A stretch of 20,915 bases of DNA, from assembly GCA_963204845.1 (NCBI GenBank), contig CAUJIL010000022.1:1-20915 (forward strand). Direction: 5' to 3'. This document shows, in pieces, positions 1-6,523 of this stretch. The translations under genes were made by a program, and so were the position numbers. The DNA is from Pseudomonadota bacterium. Its GTDB lineage: Bacteria; Pseudomonadota; Gammaproteobacteria; Pseudomonadales; UBA5518. A model generated the notes under the pieces. The model saw only the letters and a list, made by a program, of their open reading frames with translations. It searched no databases and was not told the origin of the DNA. The stretch's first letter is position 1. Every line of letters begins with the position of its first letter.

Positions 1-39
1 TACGGGGACATCGTTCGGCCACAGGCCGAACCTACGGGG
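1..39 (-). repeat. REP-type palindrome downstream of glpK
   Basis: On the minus strand the unit reads GTAG (32-35), then a perfect 8-bp stem (24-31 with 13-20) around a 3-base TGT/ACA loop. The bases TACGGGG occur both at 1-7 and at 33-39, so the unit looks like one member of a tandem series that continues past the left edge. The GTAG head and hairpin are the hallmark of REP sequences mobilised by RAYT (TnpA-REP) transposases; no RAYT gene is visible here. The head lies a few bases past the glpK TGA stop, so the hairpin is in the 3' untranslated region and may protect or terminate that mRNA. Confidence 0.75.
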
Positions 40-1521
40 TCATTCGTGCGTGCGCGTGCGGCGCACGGCGTCGAGCCAACCGGCGTAGAGGCGCTCGCGT
101 TCGGCAGCGGGCATGCGCGGCTCGAAGCGGCGATCCTCGCCGCGCGGGCCGCTGAGTGCGTCGAGTGCGTCGAGCACACCGAGCCCGTAGCCGGCCAGGC
201 TCGCGGCACCGAGCGCGGTCGCCTCGGTCACGCGCGGGCGGCTCACCACGATGCCGAGCACGTCGGCCATGAACTGCAGCAGCCAGTCGTTCACCGCCAT
301 GCCGCCGTCGACGCGCAGCGCATCGAGCCGCGACCCGTCGGCCGCCATCGCATCCAGCACATCGCGCGTCTGGTAGGCCACCGACTGCAGCGCCGCGGTC
401 ACGATCGCATCGACGCCGCTGTCGCGCGTGAGGCCGACGATCGCGCCGCGCGCATGGGGATCCCAGTGCGGTGCGCCGAGTCCGGCGAACGCCGGCACCA
501 GATAGACGCCGCCGGTGTCGGCGCTGCGGCGGGCGGCGAGTTCGCTGTCGGCAGCGCTGGTGATCAGGCCGAGCGTGTCACGCAGCCACTTGATCGCCGC
601 GCCGGCGACGAAGATGCTGCCCTCCAGCGCGTAGACCGGCACGCCGTCGAGGCGCCACGCCAACGTGGTCAGCAGCCGGTTGCTCGACAGGACCGGCCGA
701 TCACCGGTGTTCAGCACCAGGAAGCACCCGGTGCCGTAGGTCGCCTTCGCCTCGCCCGGGCGCAGACAACCCTGCCCGATCAGCGCGGCCTGCTGGTCAC
801 CGGCCACGCCGGCCACCGGCAGACCCGCACCGGGCAGTCCCGGCGCGACGCGCACGAAGTCCCCCGCCGAGTCGAGCACCTCGGGCAGCAGCGCGCGCGG
901 GATGCGCAGAAGATCGAGGAGTTCCTCGTCCCAGCGCTGCGCGTGGATGTCGAACAGCATGGTGCGCGAGGCGTTGGTCGCGTCGGTGCAGTGACGCCCG
1001 GCGCCGCCCAGGCGCCACAGCAGGAAGCTGTCGACGGTGCCGAAGGCGAGCTCGCCGGCCGCGGCCCGCGCCCGGCATCCGGGCACGTGGTCGAGGATCC
1101 ACGCGAGCTTGGTCGCCGAGAAATACGGATCCGGCAGCAGCCCGGTGCGCCCGGCGATCAGCGGCGCCAGTCCGTCGCGGCGCAGCCGCTCGCAGGCCGC
1201 GGCGGTGCGCCGGTCCTGCCACACGATCGCCGGCGCCACCGCGCATCCGGTGCGTCGCTCCCACACCAGCGTGGTCTCGCGCTGGTTGGCGATGCCGATG
1301 CCGATTGGCGCGTGTCCGGCGGCAGTGACCACGTCGACCACCTCGCGCAGACAGGCGAGCGTGCTGCCCCAGATGTCCTCGGGGTCGTGTTCCACCCAGC
1401 CGTCGCGCGGGAAGTGCTGCGCGAACTCCCGCTGCGCAAGCGCCACGGTATTGCCGCGCAGGTCGAACGCGACACAGCGCGAACTGGTGGTGCCCTGGTC
1501 GAGCGCGAGCAGCAGATCCAT
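40..1521 (-). CDS. glpK: Glycerol kinase
   Basis: This encodes 493 aa, normal for the FGGY-family glycerol kinases, which phosphorylate cytoplasmic glycerol to sn-glycerol 3-phosphate with ATP. Visible motifs are the N-terminal phosphate-binding DQGTTSSR (8-15), NQRETT (79-84) and DPYFSATK (131-138), which carry glycerol contacts, GDQQAALIGQ (241-250) with the catalytic-base aspartate, and the C-terminal DGGMAVNDWLLQ segment. I chose the ATG at 1521 because a strong AGGGAGGA ribosome site sits about 8 bases upstream and the product then starts like known GlpK. A longer in-frame start at 1617 would add 32 low-complexity residues. No glpF, glpD or glpR lies nearby, and the gene is divergent from the lipoprotein at 1671. 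It ends in TGA next to a REP hairpin. Confidence 0.97.
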   Translation of the reverse strand: MDLLLALDQGTTSSRCVAFDLRGNTVALAQREFAQHFPRDGWVEHDPEDIWGSTLACLREVVDVVTAAGHAPIGIGIANQRETTLVWERRTGCAVAPAIVWQDRRTAAACERLRRDGLAPLIAGRTGLLPDPYFSATKLAWILDHVPGCRARAAAGELAFGTVDSFLLWRLGGAGRHCTDATNASRTMLFDIHAQRWDEELLDLLRIPRALLPEVLDSAGDFVRVAPGLPGAGLPVAGVAGDQQAALIGQGCLRPGEAKATYGTGCFLVLNTGDRPVLSSNRLLTTLAWRLDGVPVYALEGSIFVAGAAIKWLRDTLGLITSAADSELAARRSADTGGVYLVPAFAGLGAPHWDPHARGAIVGLTRDSGVDAIVTAALQSVAYQTRDVLDAMAADGSRLDALRVDGGMAVNDWLLQFMADVLGIVVSRPRVTEATALGAASLAGYGLGVLDALDALSGPRGEDRRFEPRMPAAERERLYAGWLDAVRRTRTHE

Positions 1522-1603
1522 TCCGGCGTCCTCCCTGCCGCCACCCGGTGGCGGAATGTTTGTCATAAAGACGCAGCGCCCCGCCCCGCTGCCCGGCTGG
1601 TCA

Positions 1604-1633
1604 TTGCCTGGTAACACGCGCGGGTTCTATAGT
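1604..1633 (+). promoter_or_regulatory. Putative sigma-70 promoter for the lipoprotein operon
   Basis: TTGCCT (1604-1609) and TATAGT (1628-1633) are separated by 18 bases, and the -10 lies about 37 bases before the ATG at 1671. This is the only good hexamer pair in the glpK/lipoprotein divergent gap. Assigned by eye. Confidence 0.5.
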
Positions 1634-1670
1634 TTGCCCGGCATCCAGTCCGCGCGGAATCGCACCCGTA

Positions 1671-2378
1671 ATGATGACCCGAACTCGCTGTACCGCAGGG
1701 TTGTTCCTCGCCCTGGCCTTCCTGCTGCAGGGGTGTGACACCACCCCGACGCAACCCGCGATCCCGCCCGCGACGCAGCAGCCGACACCGGAACCACAGC
1801 CGGAGCCGCCAGTGGTGGAGCCCGCGCCGCCCGAGCAGCCGCCTGCACCGCCCGAGGTGCCCGAACCGGAACCGGCCCCCGCGCCGGAGCCGGTCTGCAA
1901 GTGCCCGCCGCCACCGCCCCCGCCGCCGCCCGGGCCGGTACGACCCGCGCCGCCGCAAACACAGCTCGTCGTGCTCGGGGAGATCGAGAACGTGCGGATC
2001 GAACCACCCGGCATCGCGTACCGCGCGCGGCTGGATACCGGACGCGCGCTGTCCACGCTGCACGCGGCCAACGTGCGCGAGTTCGAGCGCGACGGCAAGG
2101 CGTGGGTCCGCTTCCAGCTCCTCGACGGCACGCAGAACGCACCCGTCGAGGTCTCGCGCCCGGTCGTGCGCACGGTCGCCGGCCGCGAACCCACGGCCGA
2201 CAAACGCTATGTGGTCAGCCTGAAGGCGACGATAGCCGGCGTGTCGCAGTTCACCGACTTCGTGCTGAGCGACCGCGCGCAAGCGAGCTACCCGGCGCTG
2301 ATCGGGCGCAACTTCATGCGCGACCAGGCCGTGGTCGACGTGGGGCGTCGCTTCACCAAACCCGAACCGAAGCCCTGA
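1671..2378 (+). CDS. Proline-rich lipoprotein with retropepsin-like (Zn_protease/RimB-type) domain
   Basis: This is a 235-aa exported protein. Residues 1-21 form a lipoprotein signal peptide with lipobox L19-Q-G-C22; the residue after Cys is Asp, the classical inner-membrane retention (Lol-avoidance) signal in E. coli. Residues 23-97 are a Pro/Glu linker with nine consecutive prolines (79-87) preceded by C76-K-C78. Residues about 98-230 match the PF05618 family (often called ATP-dependent zinc protease), which has a retropepsin-like aspartic protease fold: the catalytic-type ARLDTG (119-124) and the family-typical ending YPALIGRNFM (207-216). It heads an operon with the UUP1-type membrane protein and the ATP-grasp ligase, the usual company of this family. 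The natural substrate is unknown; a role in trimming peptide-like modifications is inference. The start could also be the second ATG (1674). Confidence 0.88.
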   Translation: MMTRTRCTAGLFLALAFLLQGCDTTPTQPAIPPATQQPTPEPQPEPPVVEPAPPEQPPAPPEVPEPEPAPAPEPVCKCPPPPPPPPPGPVRPAPPQTQLVVLGEIENVRIEPPGIAYRARLDTGRALSTLHAANVREFERDGKAWVRFQLLDGTQNAPVEVSRPVVRTVAGREPTADKRYVVSLKATIAGVSQFTDFVLSDRAQASYPALIGRNFMRDQAVVDVGRRFTKPEPKP

Positions 2379-2405
2379 CGGACACCGCGGCAGGACGCGC
2401 ATCGC

Positions 2406-3938
2406 ATGAAAGAGAAACTCAAGGTCTACGTCGTCGCGGCGCTGCTGGCGCTCGTGGGTCTCAGCATGGCGCTGTACAAGCACTTCGCGCTGGGGTTCCC
2501 GCTGTTCCCGAACGAGAAGGTCGCGGTCTGGACCGTCGAATCGAAGGTCGAGTTCGAATCCAACGGCGCCGAGGTGCTGGTCTCGCTGGCGTTGCCCGAT
2601 TCGCAACAGGGCATCGAAATCGTCAACGAGAACTTCACCACCTCGGGCTACGGCTTCACGGAGATCGAACAGCCCGACGGCACCCGGCGCGCCCAGTGGA
2701 CGCGCCGCGAGGCCGAAGGCCGCCAGGTGCTCTACTACCGGCTGCAGATCTACCCGGCCGCGCTGAACCAGGCGCCCGAGGTGACGCCACCGGGACCACC
2801 GATGCCGCCGGAGTTCGACAGCGCACGCGCCACCTCGGCGTCGGCGCTGCTCGACGAGATCCACGCGCTGTCGGCCGACAACGAGACCTTCGTCGCGCAG
2901 CTGCTGCGCGGACTCGCGGTCGAGCCGCTGACGCAGAACGCGGCCTTCCTGCTCGGTGACGACCGCAGCCCGCAGCACGTCGCGGAGACCGCGCTGCAGC
3001 TGCTGTCGCTGGCGGGCATCCCGAACCGCATCGTGCGCGGACTGGCGCTCGAGGACGGCCGCCGGCGCCAGAAGCTGGTCGACCTGATCGAGGTCTGGGA
3101 CGGCGAGCAGTGGCAGATATACGACCCGCGTACCGCGCGCGCCGGCGCGCCGCGGGACTTCGTGATCTGGCGCCGCGGCGACGTCTCGCTGCTCGACGTG
3201 GAAGGCGGCCGCGAGTCGCAGGTCACGTTCGCGATCCTGCGCAGCTACCGCCCGGCGCGCGACGTGGCGCTGTCGAACGCAGTCGACAACCGCGCCACGC
3301 TGGTCGATTTCTCGATCTATTCGCTGCCGATCGAGGAACAGAATGCGTTCAAGACGATCCTGCTGGTGCCGATCGGCACGCTGGTCGTGGCGCTGTTCCG
3401 CATCCTGATCGGCCTGCGCACGTCCGGGACGTTCATGCCGATCCTGATCGCGCTGGCATTCATCCAGACCACCCTGCTGTGGGGCCTGCTGCTGTTCCTG
3501 ACCGTGGTGGGCGCTGGCCTCTACATCCGCTTCCACCTCGCGCGGCTCAACCTGCTGCTGATAGGACGCATATCGGCGGTGGTGACGGTGGTGATCGGCC
3601 TGATGTCGGGCATCAGCATCCTCAGCTACAAGCTCGGGTTGCACCAGATCCTGACGGTGACCTTCTTCCCGATGATCATCCTGTCGTGGACGATCGAACG
3701 GATGTCGATCCTGTGGGAGGAAGAGGGCCCGAAGGAAGTCGCGATCCAGGGCGGCGGCAGCCTGCTGGTGGCCACCGCGGCGTACCTGCTGATGAGCAAC
3801 TCGCTGGTCGCGCACCTGACGTTCAACTTCCCGGAACTGCTGCTGGTGCAGTTGGCCGCGATCCTGCTGATCGGCCAGTACACGGGTTATCGCCTGACCG
3901 AGCTCAAGCGATTCCGCCCGCTGGTGGAGAACCGCTGA
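2406..3938 (+). CDS. Membrane protein with inactive transglutaminase-like domain and C-terminal 7TM (UUP1 family)
   Basis: This 510-aa protein has an N-terminal membrane anchor (about 7-25), then a periplasmic domain to about residue 310, then a cluster of hydrophobic helices (about 317-337, 343-356, 356-376, 383-408, 413-430, 451-467, 476-494). Residues about 145-245 resemble a transglutaminase/cysteine-peptidase fold (SLAGIPNRIVRGL, then IEVWDGEQWQIYDP), but the expected nucleophilic Cys and catalytic His are absent. This is the hallmark of the PF14400/PF14402 inactive-transglutaminase plus 7TM family. It follows the lipoprotein by 27 bases and ends one base before the ATP-grasp ATG. It probably acts as a membrane scaffold or sensor linking the periplasmic protease-like lipoprotein and the cytoplasmic ligase. 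Its molecular function is not established. Confidence 0.9.
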   Translation: MKEKLKVYVVAALLALVGLSMALYKHFALGFPLFPNEKVAVWTVESKVEFESNGAEVLVSLALPDSQQGIEIVNENFTTSGYGFTEIEQPDGTRRAQWTRREAEGRQVLYYRLQIYPAALNQAPEVTPPGPPMPPEFDSARATSASALLDEIHALSADNETFVAQLLRGLAVEPLTQNAAFLLGDDRSPQHVAETALQLLSLAGIPNRIVRGLALEDGRRRQKLVDLIEVWDGEQWQIYDPRTARAGAPRDFVIWRRGDVSLLDVEGGRESQVTFAILRSYRPARDVALSNAVDNRATLVDFSIYSLPIEEQNAFKTILLVPIGTLVVALFRILIGLRTSGTFMPILIALAFIQTTLLWGLLLFLTVVGAGLYIRFHLARLNLLLIGRISAVVTVVIGLMSGISILSYKLGLHQILTVTFFPMIILSWTIERMSILWEEEGPKEVAIQGGGSLLVATAAYLLMSNSLVAHLTFNFPELLLVQLAAILLIGQYTGYRLTELKRFRPLVENR

Positions 3939-3939
3939 G

Positions 3940-4908
3940 ATGCGTTTCGCGAGTCCGTTCCGCCTGCGCGAGATCGGCCTGCTCGGCATGAACGAGCGCA
4001 ATTTCTTCATCGCGCGCTACAACCGGCGCGCGCTTTACCCGCTGGTGGACGACAAGCTGAAGACCAAGCTGCTCGCCGAGCAGAGCGGCCTGGCCGTGCC
4101 CAAGCTCTACGGCGTGGTGCGCGAGCAGCACGAGGTCGAGACGATGGGCGAGGTGCTCGACCGCCACGACAGTTTCGTGATCAAGCCCAGCCGCGGCAGC
4201 GGCGGCAAGGGCATCAAGGTCATCGTGGGCCGGCGCGACGACGTGTTCATCAAGTCGAGCGGCGAGGAAGTCACGCGGCTCGACGTTACGCGCCATGTCT
4301 CGAACATCCTGAGCGGGCTGTACAGCCTGGGCGGCAAGCCCGACGTGGCGATGATCGAGGCGCTGGTCGAGATGGATCCGCGCTTCGACGGTCTCAGTTA
4401 CGAGGGCATCCCGGACATCCGCATCATCGTGTTCATGGGCTACCCGGTGATGTCGATGATGCGCCTCGCCACACACGCGTCCGACGGCAAGGCCAACCTG
4501 CACCAGGGCGCAGTGGGCGTGGGACTCGACCTCGCGACCGGCAATTCGCTGTTCGCGGTGCAGTACAACCGCCCGCTGAAACTGCACCCCGACACCGGGC
4601 TGCCGCTGAACACGCTGGCGATCCCGCACTGGCACGCGCTGATGTGCCTGGGTGCCAGCTGCTTCGAGATCACCGGTCTTGGCTACCTTGGCGCCGACAT
4701 CGTGATGGACCGCCACCGTGGCCCGCTGATCATGGAACTCAACGCGCGCCCCGGTCTGTCGATCCAGATCGCCAACAACACCGGGCTCTCGCCGCGCATC
4801 CGGCGCGTGGCCGCCGAGGCGAAGGCGCGCGAGCGCAGCGTGGAAGAACGGGTAAGATTCAGCATGGAAGCGTTCGGATCGGAACCGCCACTGGCAGCGG
4901 CGGTCTGA
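3940..4908 (+). CDS. Alpha-L-glutamate ligase-like ATP-grasp protein
   Basis: This 322-aa cytoplasmic protein belongs to the RimK-like ATP-grasp group (PF14397, annotated alpha-L-glutamate ligase-like). ATP-grasp ligases join a carboxylate to an amine through an acyl-phosphate. Visible are the flexible nucleotide-binding loop KPSRGSGGKGIKVI (82-95) and the metal-binding LIMELNARPGLS (263-274) with E266 and N268. The ATG follows the TGA of the 7TM gene by one base, so translation is probably coupled. Always being found with the inactive-transglutaminase 7TM and retropepsin-like proteins suggests that the ligase adds, and the protease removes or processes, an amino-acid or peptide modification. 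The acceptor is unknown and glutamate specificity is not shown by sequence. Confidence 0.9.
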   Translation: MRFASPFRLREIGLLGMNERNFFIARYNRRALYPLVDDKLKTKLLAEQSGLAVPKLYGVVREQHEVETMGEVLDRHDSFVIKPSRGSGGKGIKVIVGRRDDVFIKSSGEEVTRLDVTRHVSNILSGLYSLGGKPDVAMIEALVEMDPRFDGLSYEGIPDIRIIVFMGYPVMSMMRLATHASDGKANLHQGAVGVGLDLATGNSLFAVQYNRPLKLHPDTGLPLNTLAIPHWHALMCLGASCFEITGLGYLGADIVMDRHRGPLIMELNARPGLSIQIANNTGLSPRIRRVAAEAKARERSVEERVRFSMEAFGSEPPLAAAV

Positions 4909-4970
4909 ACTGTGGTCCCGGCGCCGAACGCGCCGCTCGTTGCTGAACGATTTCACGAGGAGGCAGCCCC

Positions 4971-5420
4971 ATGCCACGCTTCAACGGTTCGATCGCACTG
5001 CTAGGCGCCACGCTGCTGACCGCATCCGGCAGCTTGTGGGCCGCCGGCGACACGCCGCCGGCCGAGGCGGCGGCACCTGCCGCGAATCCCCCGTCCGCCG
5101 AGGCGCGCGACTGCATCCCGCTCAGCCGCATCCAGAGCACGACGGTGCTCGACGACCGCACGATCCTGTTTCGCCTGCACGGCGGCGAGACGCTGGTCAG
5201 CCACCTGCCGCACCGCTGCGGTGGGCTCGGCATCGAAAAGGCCTTCGGCTACAAGACCAGCCTGAGCCAGCTCTGCAGCACCGACATCATCTGGGTGGTG
5301 CGTCAGGCCGGAGGCCGCATCGAGCGCGGCGCCAGCTGCGGCCTGGGCAAGTTCGAGCCCTACGTGGAACCGGCCGGCGACGAAGCCGCGAAGGACAACG
5401 GCAAGCTCGAACCGATGTAG
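4971..5420 (+). CDS. Small exported cysteine-containing protein, DUF6491-like
   Basis: This encodes a 149-aa product with a Sec signal peptide (hydrophobic core about 8-20, cleavage probably after A24 or A25), an Ala/Pro-rich stretch to about 44, then a compact domain. That domain starts RDCIPLSRIQSTTVLDD and ends with ASCGLGKFEPY, the pattern of DUF6491 proteins. Four cysteines (C48, C83, C102, C123) at conserved-looking places suggest two disulfides in the periplasm. The start is fixed by a strong GAGGAGG site (4957-4963) 7 bases before the ATG. It begins 62 bases after the ATP-grasp gene with no visible terminator between, so it may be co-transcribed with that operon. The TAG stop is formed by the GTAG head of the following REP palindrome. 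Function unknown. Confidence 0.8.
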   Translation: MPRFNGSIALLGATLLTASGSLWAAGDTPPAEAAAPAANPPSAEARDCIPLSRIQSTTVLDDRTILFRLHGGETLVSHLPHRCGGLGIEKAFGYKTSLSQLCSTDIIWVVRQAGGRIERGASCGLGKFEPYVEPAGDEAAKDNGKLEPM

Positions 5421-5469
5421 GTTCGGCCTGTGGCCGAACAATTCATGTCCGGGCACAGCCCGGACCTAC
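5417..5469. repeat. Inverted pair of REP-type palindromes between convergent genes
   Basis: Two units face each other. The plus unit has GTAG at 5417-5420, then an 8-bp perfect stem 5421-5428/5432-5439 with loop TGT. The minus unit has its head at 5466-5469 (CTAC on plus) and an 8-bp perfect stem 5447-5454/5458-5465 with loop ACA. Seven bases separate them. The TAG in each head is the stop codon of the neighbouring gene (5418-5420 for the DUF6491-like gene, 5466-5468 for gloC). The arrangement equals a BIME-like pair and could act as a two-way transcription terminator or mRNA 3' stabiliser, although no T-run follows either stem. Confidence 0.85.
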
Positions 5470-6107
5470 GCGTCGGCGACGAAAGGATTGGTGCGGCGTT
5501 CCTGGCCGAAGGTCGAACGCGGTCCGTGGCCGGGAATGAACACGACGTCGTCGCCGAGCGGCCACAGACGGTTGCGGATCGAGGCGACGAGTTGCCGGTG
5601 ACTGCCGCCGGGCAGGTCGGTGCGCCCCACGGAGCCGGCGAACAGCACGTCACCGACCAGCGCGATCCGCCGTTCGGCGGAGAAAAACACGACGTGTCCC
5701 GGCGTGTGCCCCGGGCAATGCAGCACCTGCAATTCACAGTCGCCGAAACTCACCGTGTCGCCCTGATCCAGCCAGCGGTCCGGCCGGAACGCCTCGGCCG
5801 GCGCGAAGCCGAACATCCGGCTCTGTTCCGGGAGCCCCTCGAGCAGGAACTCGTCGTCGCGATGCGGCCCCTCGATCGGCACCCCGCCGGTGCGCGCCAG
5901 TTCGCCGGCAGCGCCCGCGTGGTCGATGTGCGCGTGCGTCAGCAGCACCTTCGCGAGCCGGCCACCGACCTTGTCGATGCCGGCGCGAATCCGGTCCAGG
6001 TCGCCGCCGGGATCGACCACCGCCACGGCGCGCGTCGCGGTGCACACGAGCACGGTGCAGTTCTGTTCAAAGGGCGTGACCGGAGTGACGTAGACCTCGA
6101 GCGGCAT
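5466..6107 (-). CDS. gloC: Hydroxyacylglutathione hydrolase, type II glyoxalase
   Basis: This encodes 213 aa of the metallo-beta-lactamase fold, colinear over its whole length with E. coli GloC (YcbL), which hydrolyses S-D-lactoylglutathione in methylglyoxal detoxification. Metal ligands are visible: THAHIDH (57-63), H134 in HCPGHTPGH, D153 in VGDVLF and H194 in IPGHGP. Family signatures EFLLEGLPEQSRMFG and SVGRTDLPGG are also present. The short length, lacking the C-terminal substrate domain of GloB, fits GloC. The ATG at 6107 gives the MPLEVYVTPVTPFEQN start expected for the family; an upstream in-frame start at 6149 would add 14 unrelated residues. The TAG stop lies in a REP head. A likely extended -10 promoter lies at 6140-6148. 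Confidence 0.95.
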   Translation of the reverse strand: MPLEVYVTPVTPFEQNCTVLVCTATRAVAVVDPGGDLDRIRAGIDKVGGRLAKVLLTHAHIDHAGAAGELARTGGVPIEGPHRDDEFLLEGLPEQSRMFGFAPAEAFRPDRWLDQGDTVSFGDCELQVLHCPGHTPGHVVFFSAERRIALVGDVLFAGSVGRTDLPGGSHRQLVASIRNRLWPLGDDVVFIPGHGPRSTFGQERRTNPFVADA

Positions 6108-6135
6108 CGGGAAACCGTTTCCATCGCACAGGGCG

Positions 6136-6149
6136 GCGCAGCATAGCAC
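6136..6149 (-). promoter_or_regulatory. Putative extended -10 promoter of gloC
   Basis: The minus strand reads TGC-TATGCT (6140-6148), an extended -10 element, within a 14-base block GTGCTATGCTGCGC that also occurs exactly upstream of the DUF1820 gene (20318-20331). It is about 30 bases from the gloC start. No clear -35 was seen, as is common for extended -10 promoters. Confidence 0.45.
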
Positions 6150-6189
6150 GCAGCCCGGCAGGCATGCCGACGCGGCAGGCGCCGGGCCC

Positions 6190-6211
6190 GTCGGGTTGAA
6201 GCCCGATCTAC
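6190..6211 (-). repeat. REP-type palindrome at the yqcC stop
   Basis: On the minus strand, GTAG (6208-6211) is followed by an 8-bp hairpin of the CGGGCTTCAACCCG class (two G-T wobbles). The head supplies the TAG stop of yqcC at 6208-6210. Same class as the element at 19848-19865, and a different stem sequence from those at 13-35 and 5417-5439. Confidence 0.75.
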
Positions 6212-6522
6212 GGGCACCAGGCCTCGTCGATCGCGCGCAGCAACGCGATCAACGTGGCGTGACCCCCACCAGCGAAGCGGACCTCGCCCAGCGCCGCGAT
6301 CGCGCAACCCGCGGGCAGCGGTGCGCCGGCAGCGAGCAGCGCCTCCACGCGCGGCAGGAACACGAACTGCAGCCACTGTTCGAACGCCAGCGTGTCCACG
6401 CAGAACGGCTGCGTGCTCGCGAGTGCCTGCGGCAGCGGCGCGTGCGCCGACCACAGATCGCGCGCACGCAGCTCGGCCTCGAGTTCGAGCAGCAGCCGCG
6501 CGATGTGCCCGCGCGAGTCCAC
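6208..6522 (-). CDS. yqcC: YqcC family protein (DUF446)
   Basis: This 104-aa cytoplasmic protein matches E. coli YqcC along its length: an early helical stretch, the STQPFCVDTLAFEQWLQFVFLPR block (family consensus STQPF..DT....WLQW...PR), then an APLPAGCAIA segment. The start is GTG at 6522; one base separates it from the dinG TGA (TGA-G-GTG), with a GAGGTGG site overlapping the end of dinG, so translation is probably coupled to dinG. No ATG is available near the N-terminus. Biochemical function is not known. Its TAG stop lies in a REP head. Confidence 0.9.
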   Translation of the reverse strand: MDSRGHIARLLLELEAELRARDLWSAHAPLPQALASTQPFCVDTLAFEQWLQFVFLPRVEALLAAGAPLPAGCAIAALGEVRFAGGGHATLIALLRAIDEAWCP

Positions 6523-6523
6523 C

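Noticed and set aside
46..1614. A 522-codon open frame antisense to glpK
   Set aside because: Shadow of an intact glycerol kinase; no domain seen.
1563..4010. An 815-codon open frame on the minus strand, antisense to the lipoprotein, 7TM and ATP-grasp genes
   Set aside because: Its composition is the mirror of real coding DNA (rich in Arg, His, Gln, Asp), with no recognisable domain; the plus-strand genes have clear families. Long antisense frames are expected at this GC.
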